A stretch of DNA of 64,000 bases, from positions 1,984,001 through 2,048,000 of the forward strand of contig NZ_JQLO01000001.1 of NCBI RefSeq assembly GCF_000744255.1, in the 5' to 3' direction. This stretch comes from Carnobacterium divergens DSM 20623 (lineage in GTDB: Bacteria; Bacillota; Bacilli; Lactobacillales; Carnobacteriaceae). Positions 1-9,095 of this stretch are shown one piece after another. A program made the translations under genes and the position numbers. Numbering within the stretch: the first letter of the stretch is position 1; the number at the start of each line of letters is the position of its first letter. Under the pieces are notes generated by a model. The model saw nothing but the letters and a program-made list of their open reading frames with translations, was not told where the DNA came from and searched no databases.

Positions 1-1145
1 AACGCAATTGATTCACCCGGTTCTACATGAAAATTGATATTTTTTAAGATATCTTTTCCCTCTTCATAGCGGAAAGTCACATTTCTAAAGAGTACATCTC
101 CTTTGATAGGTGGCATTTCAATCGCTGTTGGACTATCTTTAATATCTGGTTCTACATCCAGCGTTTCAAAAATCCGTTCAAGATAAGCCGTTGCAGTAAT
201 TAATGAGTTATAAAAATTCCCAATGTTGATGACTGGATTCCAAAAATTATTCACATAACCAATAAAAGCAATCAACGTTCCCGTAGTAATATCTACGCCA
301 ATTCCACGAATCCCGACATAATAAATTAAGGAAGTCGTAATCACCGCAATATTTTGTACCCCTGGCCATAATAAAAACTGAATACTAACAGCTTTCATCC
401 ATGAAGCTCGATAATTTTTACTTACTTCAGAAAAAATCTCATCATTTACATTTTCCCTTGCAAAGGATTGCGTAACTTTAATGCCTGCAATGCTTTCATG
501 AATATACGCATTCATATTCGATTGCTTGTTACTTAAATCTTGATAAGCTTTACGCTGTTTATTTTTGATAAACATCACAAAGACAAACAATACTGGCAAC
601 AAAACTAAACTATATAACGTTAACTTCCAATCAATAGCTAACATAAAAATCAACGTGATTACAACACTTAAAATATCTGAAATTAAGTTAATTAAACCGT
701 TCGATAATAAATCACTCAACGTATTGATGTAATTGACCACACGAATCAATATTTTCCCATGAGGACGACTGTCAAAATAAGAAAATGGTAGCTTTTGCAA
801 ATGCTCAAAAATAGCTGAGCGCATATCCTTTAATATATCCTGTCCAATTACTGTAATGGACTGAATACGATACCACATACACCAACCCGTTACAATTACA
901 GAGGCTAGAAAAGCTACACCAACCCATATCAACAAAGTCATATTTTTAGTTGGAAGCACATCATCAATGACAACTTTGCTTAAATATGGTCCTAGCATCA
1001 TTGCAATATTCGCAATTAAAATAACAAACAACGTTTGATAAATCGGCTTTTTATAAGGTTTAACATAAAACAATAATCGTTTAAAATCTTCTCTATTAAA
1101 TTCCTGAGCCAACTCTTCATCTACATCAAATTTATTCCTCGCCAT
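1..1145 (-). CDS. ABC exporter half-transporter, partial (3' end outside window)
   Basis: This is the N-terminal part (about 381 residues) of an exporter-type ABC protein; the gene continues past base 1. The ATG at 1143-1145 lies inside the end of the preceding ABC gene (14-nt overlap), so the two are translationally coupled. The visible part holds a six-helix type I exporter membrane domain and the beginning of the nucleotide-binding domain (FRNVTFRYEEGKDIL, then PGESIAL), and it stops just before the Walker A loop. Together with the upstream gene it should form a heterodimeric exporter of the BmrCD/LmrCD/EfrCD kind, which expels drugs or other amphiphiles across the membrane. Substrate unknown. 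Pairing with the upstream degenerate subunit is inference from context. Confidence 0.9.
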   Translation of the reverse strand, partial: MARNKFDVDEELAQEFNREDFKRLLFYVKPYKKPIYQTLFVILIANIAMMLGPYLSKVVIDDVLPTKNMTLLIWVGVAFLASVIVTGWCMWYRIQSITVIGQDILKDMRSAIFEHLQKLPFSYFDSRPHGKILIRVVNYINTLSDLLSNGLINLISDILSVVITLIFMLAIDWKLTLYSLVLLPVLFVFVMFIKNKQRKAYQDLSNKQSNMNAYIHESIAGIKVTQSFARENVNDEIFSEVSKNYRASWMKAVSIQFLLWPGVQNIAVITTSLIYYVGIRGIGVDITTGTLIAFIGYVNNFWNPVINIGNFYNSLITATAYLERIFETLDVEPDIKDSPTAIEMPPIKGDVLFRNVTFRYEEGKDILKNINFHVEPGESIA

Positions 1146-2892
1146 TACTTGCTTCCTCCTTTTCATCAAAATTGCCTAGCTGTTTATTAAAGACATCATA
1201 ATAATAGCCTTTTTTAGCTAACAAAGATTCATGCGTTCCTCGTTCAATTATCTTACCTTGCTCCAAGATCAAAATCTCATCCGCATCTTTCACAGATGAA
1301 ATGCGATGGGCAATAATAAATGTTGTCTTATTCCCGGTAATTCCATCAAGTTCCTCTTGAATCTTCGTTTCTGTTTCCATATCAACTGCTGACGTCGTAT
1401 CATCTAATATCAAAATAGCTGGGTTTTTCATCAATGCTCTTGCTAAAGAAATTCGTTGCTTTTGTCCACCAGATAACCCAACACCTCGTTCCCCAACAAT
1501 TGTGCCATATCCTTCTGGCATCTTTTCAATAAAATGATTGGCATCTGCAATTTGAGCCATTCGTTGAATATCCGCATCCTCAGCATCCGGTACACCAAAA
1601 GCAATATTGTCCCCAATTGTATCCGAAAACAGAAAAATATCTTGCATGACGATTGCAATATGATTACGCAATTCACGAACATGCCATTTTCTAGCATCTA
1701 CTCCATCTATTAAAATTTTTCCAGCTGTTGGGTCATAAAAACGAGCAATCAAATTAACTAACGTCGACTTACCTGATCCTGTTTCACCTAAAATACCAAT
1801 CGTCTGACCTGGCGCTGCCTTTAAACTAATATCACTTAAAACCTCTGTGGTTGGATCATCATCAAAATGGAAAGACACATGATCAAACTCAACAAAACCT
1901 TCTAAATGTGGCACCGAATTTTCAGAATGAATTGGGATTCTTGATTTTGCTCCTAGCATTTCACGAATTTTAAATGAAGAGGCAATAAAACGTTGCACAT
2001 CGTTAATAAGCCAACCGCTCATTCGCATCGGCATATTTAACATCCATAAAAAACCTGTAAATGCGACTAAATCTCCAAGTGTCATTTGTTCGATAATCAC
2101 AAGATACCCACCAAAAACAAAGGTAATAATCGTTAAGCTACTTGCTAAGGAATCCAAAATTGGCAAGTATCGTTTTGAAACTGCAGCTGAATCCATATTT
2201 CGTTGCTTAAAATCCTCATTGTGTTTATTAAATTTATCAATTTCATAGTCTTCTCTAGCAAAAGCTTTCACCACACGATTGCCACTAATATTTTCTTCTA
2301 CCATTGAATTCAATCTTGAAAAACTTTCTCTAATTTCATAAAAAATAGGTTGTGCTTCATTGGCCATTCGCATCGTTAAAATCCCAATGATTGGCGTAAC
2401 AGCAACTAGCGCCAACATCAAGCGCCAATCAATCGTCGCCATAACAACTACTGCGCAAATAAATAACAATAAATTCTCTAATAAATTATAAAATACCCAG
2501 GAGATAAAGTGACGAATCGCATCTGTATCACCTGTCATACGAGCCATAATATCTCCCACTCTCGTTTGATTGAAAAAATTAAAATCTAATTCTTGCAATT
2601 TTTGATATAGATCTTCTCGTATCCGAAACAATGAATCTTGACCAATTTTTTCAAACATGATTTGATAGCAATATCGCAACACCGTTCTTAAAAAAGCAAC
2701 GCCCATCATCACACCTAGTATCGGAACCAGTAAATTTGTTTTTCCTTGATCAATTACAACATCAACAATTTTTCCACCTAATAATGGATAAACAATACTT
2801 AAAACTGATGTTACAATAACTAAAAAAATAGCAATTACAGTTAACAAACGATACTTCTTGGCGTATTGCCAAACCCACTTCACACTCTCCAT
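1132..2892 (-). CDS. Heterodimeric ABC exporter, subunit with degenerate catalytic site
   Basis: A 586-residue half-transporter with an N-terminal membrane domain (about residues 15-310) and a C-terminal ATPase. Walker A is GETGSGKST near 369-377, the signature is LSGGQ near 473-477, and Walker B ends LDD, so the catalytic glutamate is replaced by aspartate. In heterodimeric exporters such as TM287/288 and LmrCD one subunit carries exactly this change, so this is probably the non-canonical partner of the downstream gene. The ATG at 2890-2892 is preferred over a GTG three bases upstream because an AGGAGG sits 7 nt before it. A perfect 14-bp palindrome 42 nt upstream may be an operator. No substrate can be read from the sequence. 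Confidence 0.92.
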   Translation of the reverse strand: MESVKWVWQYAKKYRLLTVIAIFLVIVTSVLSIVYPLLGGKIVDVVIDQGKTNLLVPILGVMMGVAFLRTVLRYCYQIMFEKIGQDSLFRIREDLYQKLQELDFNFFNQTRVGDIMARMTGDTDAIRHFISWVFYNLLENLLLFICAVVVMATIDWRLMLALVAVTPIIGILTMRMANEAQPIFYEIRESFSRLNSMVEENISGNRVVKAFAREDYEIDKFNKHNEDFKQRNMDSAAVSKRYLPILDSLASSLTIITFVFGGYLVIIEQMTLGDLVAFTGFLWMLNMPMRMSGWLINDVQRFIASSFKIREMLGAKSRIPIHSENSVPHLEGFVEFDHVSFHFDDDPTTEVLSDISLKAAPGQTIGILGETGSGKSTLVNLIARFYDPTAGKILIDGVDARKWHVRELRNHIAIVMQDIFLFSDTIGDNIAFGVPDAEDADIQRMAQIADANHFIEKMPEGYGTIVGERGVGLSGGQKQRISLARALMKNPAILILDDTTSAVDMETETKIQEELDGITGNKTTFIIAHRISSVKDADEILILEQGKIIERGTHESLLAKKGYYYDVFNKQLGNFDEKEEASNGEE

Positions 2893-2933
2893 CACACTTC
2901 CTCCTCACGTATCACTAACTACTAACAGATTAA

Positions 2934-2947
2934 TGTATCCGGATACA
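2934..2947. promoter_or_regulatory. Perfect 14-bp palindrome, candidate operator
   Basis: TGTATCCGGATACA is its own reverse complement. It lies in the divergent intergenic region between the ABC exporter genes and the Mga-like regulator, 42 nt upstream of the exporter start codon. Such a site fits a dimeric repressor controlling the exporter. No adjacent TetR, MarR or PadR gene is seen, so the binding protein is unknown. Confidence 0.45.
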
Positions 2948-3085
2948 AAAAAGAATGGTCATTTTTCTTATTTTTGATGGATAAAATTCTTTAATTAATT
3001 CTTGCAAAAGAGACATAATAGTTGTTTAATAAGGCATAATGGTTCACAATTAGTGTACATATTTGCAAGACAAAGGAGCATTTTT

Positions 3086-4600
3086 ATGGAATTTTTCATC
3101 GACAAAACAGCTGAAAAAAAATTAGCACTCTTTAAACTACTTTTCTTTGCTGACGAACCAATTTCTGTAAAGGAAATTCTAACTCAATTACAGTTTTCAA
3201 AATCAACACTTTTTCGTTATTTAAAAGAACTAGAAGAAGATTTGGCTTTAACTTTTGATCCTCAAAGTTTTTTGCTTATCAATGAAAATAACGTGTACGC
3301 ATATAAAAGTGAAACTCAGATTGATAAAAGTTTGATTGTGAATCGACTGAATCTGTACTATGTTAAAGGCTCGATTCGTTTTAAAATCATCCTCGCTCTT
3401 TATAAAAAACGTTACACTTCAGTTGATGAAGTTGCTAATGATCTCTATGTCAGTCCTTCTTATTTATATCGACAGCTCAAAGATATTTATACTTTTTTAG
3501 ATGACTTTCATTTGAAAATCAATTTCAAACCAGACATACAACAATCGACAAATTTTGTAGGTAGCGAGATTCATTTACGCTTCTTTTTCGTCTATTTCTA
3601 CTGGTCTGTTTTTAAAGGCATTGAATGGCCCTTCAAGCGCTTACCTGAATCAATGTATGATTTATATTATAAAAATGAAATTGACAAACATTTTCCAAAA
3701 GAAAATTTAGCTCCTGCTAAGGCAACCCAAATTGGTTACCTATTGACCATCACTTTTTGGAGAGTAAACTCAAGAAAAGAATATATTCAATTAGACAATG
3801 ATTTAACTGAAATTCTTACAGCTATTTGTGAAATCAATGATATTTCAAGCTCCATTGCGACAACTTGGACTCAATTACCAGAAAATATTGTCACTCAAGA
3901 AAAATTATTTTTTAATTTTTTTACTCGGATAGTTGTAGCAAGCGTTGATAGCGATGAAATGAAGGCCGACATTGCAAAACATCTCCTAACCTTAGATTCT
4001 TCAATCATCTATTATTGTGTTTCTTTTTTAGACGAATTACAACTTTATTTCAACTTAAAAATGACACCTCAAAAAAAGATGATTAATCTTTACTACGTTA
4101 TTTTATATCATCTGTACATGCGCTATATTAAGGTTGAGCATGCTAAGTACTTAAATGATCCTTTTCAATTGAAGGAATTAAATAGTCCTGTCAAACTTTC
4201 TAAATCATTAGAAGCCAGTCTTAATAAATTTTACTCTCAATTTATTAAAAAAAACCATTCATTCAATCAAAGCGATTCTTCCAAACAACTTACATTTTCG
4301 CTAAGCTACTTTATTATCAACAGCATTGAATTAGAACCGATTCCCGTTTTGGTTCACTTTTCTAATAATATTTCTGGAGAATACCTCATAAAAAACAAAA
4401 TCAATACTATTTTCGGAACCTCAAACATTCGATTTATTGATGATATCGACCAAGCCTTTCTAGTTATTTCTGACTGCTACGAAGGGGCTATCCCCAATGA
4501 AAATTATTTCTATATTGAAGAAATGCATAATCCCATCATTTGGAAAGGTCTTTTTGATTTTATCCAGCAACACCTCTTCAATCATTCTTTTGCAAATTAA
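3086..4600 (+). CDS. Mga-like helix-turn-helix transcriptional regulator
   Basis: A 504-residue protein with an N-terminal HTH (around residues 15-55, including the stretch SKSTLFRYLKELEEDL), a second HTH-like segment (VDEVANDLYVSPSYLYRQL), and a long helical C-terminal region, the architecture of Mga/AtxA-type regulators of Gram-positive surface and virulence genes. The ATG at 3086 is chosen because AAAGGAG ends 7 nt before it; the longer reading from 3002 has no ribosome binding site. It is divergent from the ABC exporter and convergent with a second Mga-like gene. Targets are unknown; surface-protein genes such as the giant LPxTG protein in this window are only a speculative candidate. Confidence 0.8.
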   Translation: MEFFIDKTAEKKLALFKLLFFADEPISVKEILTQLQFSKSTLFRYLKELEEDLALTFDPQSFLLINENNVYAYKSETQIDKSLIVNRLNLYYVKGSIRFKIILALYKKRYTSVDEVANDLYVSPSYLYRQLKDIYTFLDDFHLKINFKPDIQQSTNFVGSEIHLRFFFVYFYWSVFKGIEWPFKRLPESMYDLYYKNEIDKHFPKENLAPAKATQIGYLLTITFWRVNSRKEYIQLDNDLTEILTAICEINDISSSIATTWTQLPENIVTQEKLFFNFFTRIVVASVDSDEMKADIAKHLLTLDSSIIYYCVSFLDELQLYFNLKMTPQKKMINLYYVILYHLYMRYIKVEHAKYLNDPFQLKELNSPVKLSKSLEASLNKFYSQFIKKNHSFNQSDSSKQLTFSLSYFIINSIELEPIPVLVHFSNNISGEYLIKNKINTIFGTSNIRFIDDIDQAFLVISDCYEGAIPNENYFYIEEMHNPIIWKGLFDFIQQHLFNHSFAN

Positions 4601-4643
4601 AAACCAGCAAGGATAACTTTTACAAGCTATCCTTGCTGGTTTA
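4601..4643. terminator. Bidirectional intrinsic terminator
   Basis: A 15-bp stem (AAACCAGCAAGGATA against TATCCTTGCTGGTTT) sits between the two convergent Mga-region transcripts, with A-rich and T-rich flanks on either side. Confidence 0.85.
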
Positions 4644-4645
4644 AA

Positions 4646-4924
4646 TTATTTAAATGTTTCTTTAATCGTTTTAGCTAACTTAGTATATCGCTTTTCTAAT
4701 AACGTGTATTGCTTCATAATAAAAACACTCTCATCTGCCGCAGTCATCATCAGTTCTAGCGGAACATTTTCAATGGCTTTTTCTTCATCAATCAACTCAT
4801 CACAATATTGTGCATAGTACAAAATATTACTTTGAGCTCGATTCAACGCCTTAACTAACTCTATATTCCCATAAATATCAAGTTGCTCCGACCTTTGATC
4901 GTCTATACGTTTTCCGTAATCCAA
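4646..4924 (-). CDS. Small hypothetical protein coupled to Mga-like gene
   Basis: A 92-residue acidic, apparently soluble and largely helical protein that I do not recognise. The reading begins with TTG at 4922-4924, preceded by AGAGGTGA about 9 nt upstream, and overlaps the end of the upstream Mga-like gene by 22 nt, which suggests coupled translation. It ends immediately before the shared terminator. No signal peptide or membrane segment is visible. Its position implies a role with the regulator, perhaps as a partner or modulator, but that is inference only. Confidence 0.6.
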   Translation of the reverse strand: MDYGKRIDDQRSEQLDIYGNIELVKALNRAQSNILYYAQYCDELIDEEKAIENVPLELMMTAADESVFIMKQYTLLEKRYTKLAKTIKETFK

Positions 4925-6279
4925 TTTAAAAAATCACCTCTTCTTTGATACATGGTATTATTTGTTATCACATATTTTTTGTGCTTATTTGAAAATTTAT
5001 GAAGTTCGCGATCCGTCACTACAAGGCCTACTTGCTCATCTAAATAATCAACCACCTCAATATGGTCTAGTAGCTCTAATGTTAAAAATTGTCTTTTAAA
5101 ACTGTGGCTATTAAAGCCATGAATTGCTACATGTAGTTTTATTTTGTCAAATTCAATAATCTCTTGCAAACACCACGCAATCGCTTCATTGCTTAAATAA
5201 TCATTTTGATAATGACTTTGATTTAGCAATTTTAAACACTTATAGTAATTCATACTTTGTTTCTTAATCCCAATAAAATAATTTAACACAACTGTGCTAT
5301 TGCATTTTCTTAAAATCATACATTTTTTGATTTTTAAATGAATTCGATCTTGATTTTCTTCATTCAATGTAACACCTAATATTGAATGAATATCTTTTAA
5401 TACTTTTTCATAGGGTTCATCAAATTCTGACAAGCGAACTTCCTCAGTCTTTGGTAAAATTTGATGCACTGTTTCTTCTAAACCAACAATCAACTGATAC
5501 CAAATAAATTTTGCCTCCATATAAATCTGCTTTGGTTTGACATCTGGTGGCAAATGATTAGACACCCACATCAAAATCGATTCAGGAACCTCAACCCGAT
5601 CTTGATTTTTTACTTTAATAAAATTACCTTGCTCCCAACGTATTTTAGAGGCAATCAGAACTGTGTAAATATAAGAATTTTTAGGTGGTAACTCAATCCC
5701 TTCAAGAAGAGGATAAAGATCTTCTAGTGATTCTTTTAATTCATCTAGTTGTTCTTGATATTCATTATCTGTTTCAAGCATCAAAATAGCAATGTACTGA
5801 CGTAATACTTCTTCATTTCCGATTATTTTAACTGGTGAACTTCTTTGAATTTGAAAATGTGGACTAAATTGCTCGTTAATCAAATGAATCCTTCGGTAAA
5901 CTGCTGAGTAACTTAAATATTGATTGTCTGCATATTCTGTAATCGATGGAACTAGTTCTTCAAAACAGGCAAAAAACAAATTAATTAAAAGAGATTCTTG
6001 ATAAAAATAATGTTTTAGTCTTTTCATAGAAAATTCTGTAGAAAAGACTGCTTGAATTAGTGAGCTTTGACGCTCCCAAGTTACTTGAACACCTAATTCT
6101 TGAAGTTTAGTTCTTTCTACTATTTCGTCAACAACTACACGTAATGTTTTTAGAGTAACCCCTAGTTCCTTTACTAGTTCTCGTTTAGAGACTAATCCAT
6201 TTGGTGACTCATATAACCTTTTAATAATACTGTATTTTCTTTTCTTCTCTTTTTCTACTAAAAAACCATCCTGTTCCAA
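4903..6279 (-). CDS. Mga-like helix-turn-helix regulator
   Basis: A 458-residue protein with an N-terminal winged-HTH (SKRELVKELGVTLKTLRVVVDEI, split by its turn near residue 43) and a long helical region of the Mga/PRD-like regulator type. No ATG exists near the N-terminus; TTG at 6277-6279 is the plausible start although its ribosome binding site is weak, so the exact start is uncertain. It is followed by an overlapping 92-residue ORF. The region upstream (6280-6493) is AT-rich and contains no gene. Target genes cannot be deduced. Confidence 0.72.
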   Translation of the reverse strand: MEQDGFLVEKEKKRKYSIIKRLYESPNGLVSKRELVKELGVTLKTLRVVVDEIVERTKLQELGVQVTWERQSSLIQAVFSTEFSMKRLKHYFYQESLLINLFFACFEELVPSITEYADNQYLSYSAVYRRIHLINEQFSPHFQIQRSSPVKIIGNEEVLRQYIAILMLETDNEYQEQLDELKESLEDLYPLLEGIELPPKNSYIYTVLIASKIRWEQGNFIKVKNQDRVEVPESILMWVSNHLPPDVKPKQIYMEAKFIWYQLIVGLEETVHQILPKTEEVRLSEFDEPYEKVLKDIHSILGVTLNEENQDRIHLKIKKCMILRKCNSTVVLNYFIGIKKQSMNYYKCLKLLNQSHYQNDYLSNEAIAWCLQEIIEFDKIKLHVAIHGFNSHSFKRQFLTLELLDHIEVVDYLDEQVGLVVTDRELHKFSNKHKKYVITNNTMYQRRGDFLNWITENV

Positions 6280-6493
6280 TTTATTACCAGCTTCTTTCTT
6301 TTTATTTTGATAGGTTATATTTATAAGATAACATCAAAAAAGCAATTTCCTTTCTCTATTTCCAGTCCATTTCGTCCCATTTTTGTTCAAAGTTCTATTT
6401 TTCACAAAGGGGTATTTAATAACAAAGAAGCTCCTAAGTTAGTGCTTATTTTTTGAATGCCTTTTCTTTCTTTGACGAATACTTGAAATACTG

Positions 6494-6522
6494 TTGCCAC
6501 TAGTTTCTATTTCACGTATAAT
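6494..6522 (+). promoter_or_regulatory. Sigma-A type promoter of the AraC gene
   Basis: TTGCCA (6494-6499), a 17-bp spacer and a consensus TATAAT (6517-6522) lie 28 nt upstream of the AraC-family start codon. This is a near-consensus housekeeping promoter. Confidence 0.75.
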
Positions 6523-6550
6523 AGAAAGCGCTTAAGGAGGTGTTTTAATC

Positions 6551-7387
6551 GTGTTACAACTAAATCCAAAAACATTTAACCCTGAAATTTTATATATTTT
6601 TGACTATTCCAATGTTGGCCCTACTACGGGACAAAATCATGCCCATGACTTTTTAGAGATGTCGATTATTATCGATGGTTCTGTTGAATATTTAATTGAT
6701 GAAAAAGCTTTTTTATTAGAAAAAGAGACTATTCTTTTATTTAATCCAGGGATTCATCACTACGAACATTACGAAGCAGGTATGGAAAGTACACAGATTC
6801 ATATTGGTTTTCGCAACTTTTCTTTAACGGATTTCCCCAGAGATCATTTCCCTTTTAAAACATCGATTCTAAAATTAACCAAGTTTAAAAAAGAATTTTT
6901 TGAAGTCTGTCAGGAAATTTTAGTTGAAAAAGCAAAAGGCGAAGAAGGATATGACTTAATGTTAAAGACGTTAGTTATGAAGTTGATTATTTACATTTTA
7001 AGGGATGCTGAATCCAATCATTTAGAAATTAATGCATTAAAACTATCCTATGAAGAACAAGAAAAACAAACAATTGTTAGCAATATTATTCATTATTTAG
7101 AAAAACATCATACAGAAGACGTCAGCCTATCTTCACTTTCTCAAACTTTGTACATCAGCCCTACCTATATTTCTCGTGTTTTTAAGGAGGAAACAGGTGA
7201 ATCTCCGATTAATTATTTAATCAAGCTCCGGTTAACTAGAGCAAAAGAGCTACTAGAAAATCAAGAAGACATTACCGTTAAAGAAGCTGCAAACTTAGTT
7301 GGCTATAATGATGCATACTATTTTAGTAAACTTTTCAAAAAATACTATGGCAAACCACCTTCTGTTTTTATCCGAAACAAGCACTAA
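6551..7387 (+). CDS. AraC family transcriptional regulator with cupin domain
   Basis: A 278-residue regulator. Residues 20-100 form a cupin-like sensor with HAHDFLEMS and the NPGIHH turn; the last 100 residues contain the two-helix-turn-helix AraC DNA-binding domain (ISPTYISRVFKEETG, then DAYYFSKLFKKYYG). The start is GTG at 6551 with AAGGAGG about 10 nt upstream. Proteins of this architecture usually sense a small sugar or related ligand and activate a nearby catabolic operon, but no such operon lies adjacent; the downstream gene is an anion transporter. Ligand and target are therefore unknown. Confidence 0.85.
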   Translation: MLQLNPKTFNPEILYIFDYSNVGPTTGQNHAHDFLEMSIIIDGSVEYLIDEKAFLLEKETILLFNPGIHHYEHYEAGMESTQIHIGFRNFSLTDFPRDHFPFKTSILKLTKFKKEFFEVCQEILVEKAKGEEGYDLMLKTLVMKLIIYILRDAESNHLEINALKLSYEEQEKQTIVSNIIHYLEKHHTEDVSLSSLSQTLYISPTYISRVFKEETGESPINYLIKLRLTRAKELLENQEDITVKEAANLVGYNDAYYFSKLFKKYYGKPPSVFIRNKH

Positions 7388-7474
7388 ATCAGAAATGATG
7401 ATAGGCTTGTTTTTAATTTAATGCCTTAAGTGGTAAAATGTGGTTATACTTGCACATCAGAAAGGACGTTTTTC

Positions 7475-8737
7475 TTGATTACTTTAAATCATCAATTAAA
7501 AAAATTAAAGAAATTAGAATTTGTAGAAATTATTTTTTATTTCATTAAATGGAGCTTTTATGCTGGTGTCGTCGGAATTCTAGTCGGCTGTTTATCGGCT
7601 TTTTTTCTTTTGACCTTAGACATGACAACTGCTGAACGGCTAGCTCACCCCTGGTTGCTTTTTGGACTGCCATTTGCTGGAGCATTTATTAGCTATCTGT
7701 ATTTTAAGTTTGGAAAAAATGCTGGTCGAGGTAATAATTTAGTCATTGAGCAAGCAAATGGGGGTTCAGAAACTATCCCTAAACGATTGATACCTTTAAC
7801 ATTAATTGGAACACTTGCTACTCATCTTTTTGGTGGTTCTGCTGGTCGTGAAGGAACCGCTGTTCAAATGGGCGGTTCAGTTGCAGATGCTGTTGGGTCT
7901 CTTTTTAAAATTAACGCAAAAGAACGACGCATTTTAATTATTTGTGGTATGAGTGCTGGTTTTAGCTCTGTTTTTGGAACCCCTATTGCTGGAACACTTT
8001 TTGCTTTAGAAGTGCTCGCTCTAGGTTTTTTTCGTGAAGAAGGTCTATTTCCAAGTTTATGGGCTGCATTGATTGCCAATTGGGTGACCCTATCTTTTGG
8101 AGTCATTCATCATTCCTATCAAATGGGCACTATTCCTGCTGCAAGTTTTGGCTTAATAGCAAAAATTATGCTAGCGGCTTTGTGTTTTGGCTTAACCGGT
8201 CGTTTATTTAGCCGTCTAACCGACTTCTTGAAGAGCTTCTTTAAAAAATGGATTCTAAATCCTGCTTTAAGAAGTTTTATCGGCGGCGCTCTAATTATTT
8301 TGATGGTTTTTGTCGTTGGATCAAGAGATTATTTAGGTCTAAGCTTGCCGTTGATTGATCAAGCTTTTAATGGAGAAGCTCATCCCTTTGCATTTTTATT
8401 GAAGTTATTTTTTACTGCTTTTACTTTAGGAACAGGGTTTCAAGGAGGCGAAGTCACTCCGTTGTTTGTCATTGGAGCTACACTTGGAAGTACATTAGCT
8501 CCCATACTGGGGGTTGCAATCCCATTTCTTACTGGTCTTGGTTTCATCGGCGTCTTTGCTGGTGCCACAAATACACCAATCGCATGCTTTGTAATGGGGC
8601 TAGAATTATTTGGAACTAAAGCACTGCCCTATTTATTTTTAGTTTGTGTCATTAGCTATCTCTTTTCAGGAAACTTTGGCATTTATGAGTCTCAAAAAAT
8701 TGGAATTCGTAAAACAAAGCTTTTTGAAGATGACTAA
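7475..8737 (+). CDS. CLC-family anion transporter, CLC-F-like
   Basis: A 420-residue membrane protein of the CLC chloride channel/antiporter fold. The gating-glutamate motif reads GREGT (Glu about residue 126) instead of the usual GKEGP, the first selectivity loop reads GRGNNL where canonical CLCs have GSGIP, and the third conserved loop reads GGEVTPLF. Loss of the chloride-binding serine together with GREGT resembles the fluoride/proton antiporter (CLC-F) branch. No fluoride (crcB) riboswitch is seen upstream. The start TTG at 7475 has AAAGGA 8 nt upstream; the longer GTG reading from 7430 lacks one. CLC membership is secure, fluoride specificity is inference. Confidence 0.82.
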   Translation: MITLNHQLKKLKKLEFVEIIFYFIKWSFYAGVVGILVGCLSAFFLLTLDMTTAERLAHPWLLFGLPFAGAFISYLYFKFGKNAGRGNNLVIEQANGGSETIPKRLIPLTLIGTLATHLFGGSAGREGTAVQMGGSVADAVGSLFKINAKERRILIICGMSAGFSSVFGTPIAGTLFALEVLALGFFREEGLFPSLWAALIANWVTLSFGVIHHSYQMGTIPAASFGLIAKIMLAALCFGLTGRLFSRLTDFLKSFFKKWILNPALRSFIGGALIILMVFVVGSRDYLGLSLPLIDQAFNGEAHPFAFLLKLFFTAFTLGTGFQGGEVTPLFVIGATLGSTLAPILGVAIPFLTGLGFIGVFAGATNTPIACFVMGLELFGTKALPYLFLVCVISYLFSGNFGIYESQKIGIRKTKLFEDD

Positions 8738-8739
8738 TA

Positions 8740-8796
8740 AAAAAAAGCCATTGACTCTATCTTTTATTAAAAGATAAAGTCAATGGCTTTTTTTAT
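8740..8796. terminator. Strong bidirectional terminator
   Basis: A long hairpin (AAAGCCATTGACT paired with AGTCAATGGCTTT, with an inner TATCTTTT/AAAAGATA stem) sits between the convergent CLC gene and the 97-residue ORF, with A-run and T-run flanks. Confidence 0.9.
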
Positions 8797-8801
8797 TTTA
8801 A

Positions 8802-9095
8802 TCACACATAGGTAAAAGGAACCGATGGACGGTTATTTTTAATCCATTCATGCAAATTCATTTCTTTAAAGTGTGGATTCTCATAATCAATTTCTTCATG
8901 TTTTTTCATACAAACATCCATATAAGCTGATGCCGTTTCACTAAATTTATTTTCTTTATCTTGACGCATTTCACTAATAATTCTAAATTCATCCTTATCT
9001 TCAATTCCTAGTAGTTCACAAGTCCGTTCCCATTCGTTGTCTTCAATTAAATTCAGCATAATATCGATAAAACATTTTAATTTTAATGGGTTCAT
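8802..9095 (-). CDS. Hypothetical protein
   Basis: A 97-residue, acidic, cytoplasmic-looking protein that I do not recognise. The ATG at 9093-9095 is preceded by AGGAG 9 nt away, and the gene ends against a strong terminator, so it is very likely expressed. The sequence is predicted mostly helical with two cysteines and no membrane segment. It is monocistronic and divergent from the papain-like gene. No function is proposed. Confidence 0.7.
   Translation of the reverse strand: MNPLKLKCFIDIMLNLIEDNEWERTCELLGIEDKDEFRIISEMRQDKENKFSETASAYMDVCMKKHEEIDYENPHFKEMNLHEWIKNNRPSVPFTYV

Noticed and set aside
3002-3085. N-terminal extension of the first Mga-like regulator
   Set aside because: No ribosome binding site, and the residues do not resemble the family; ATG 3086 has AAAGGAG.
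7388-7474. Fluoride (crcB) riboswitch upstream of the CLC-F-like gene
   Set aside because: The conserved motif elements are not present in the short leader.
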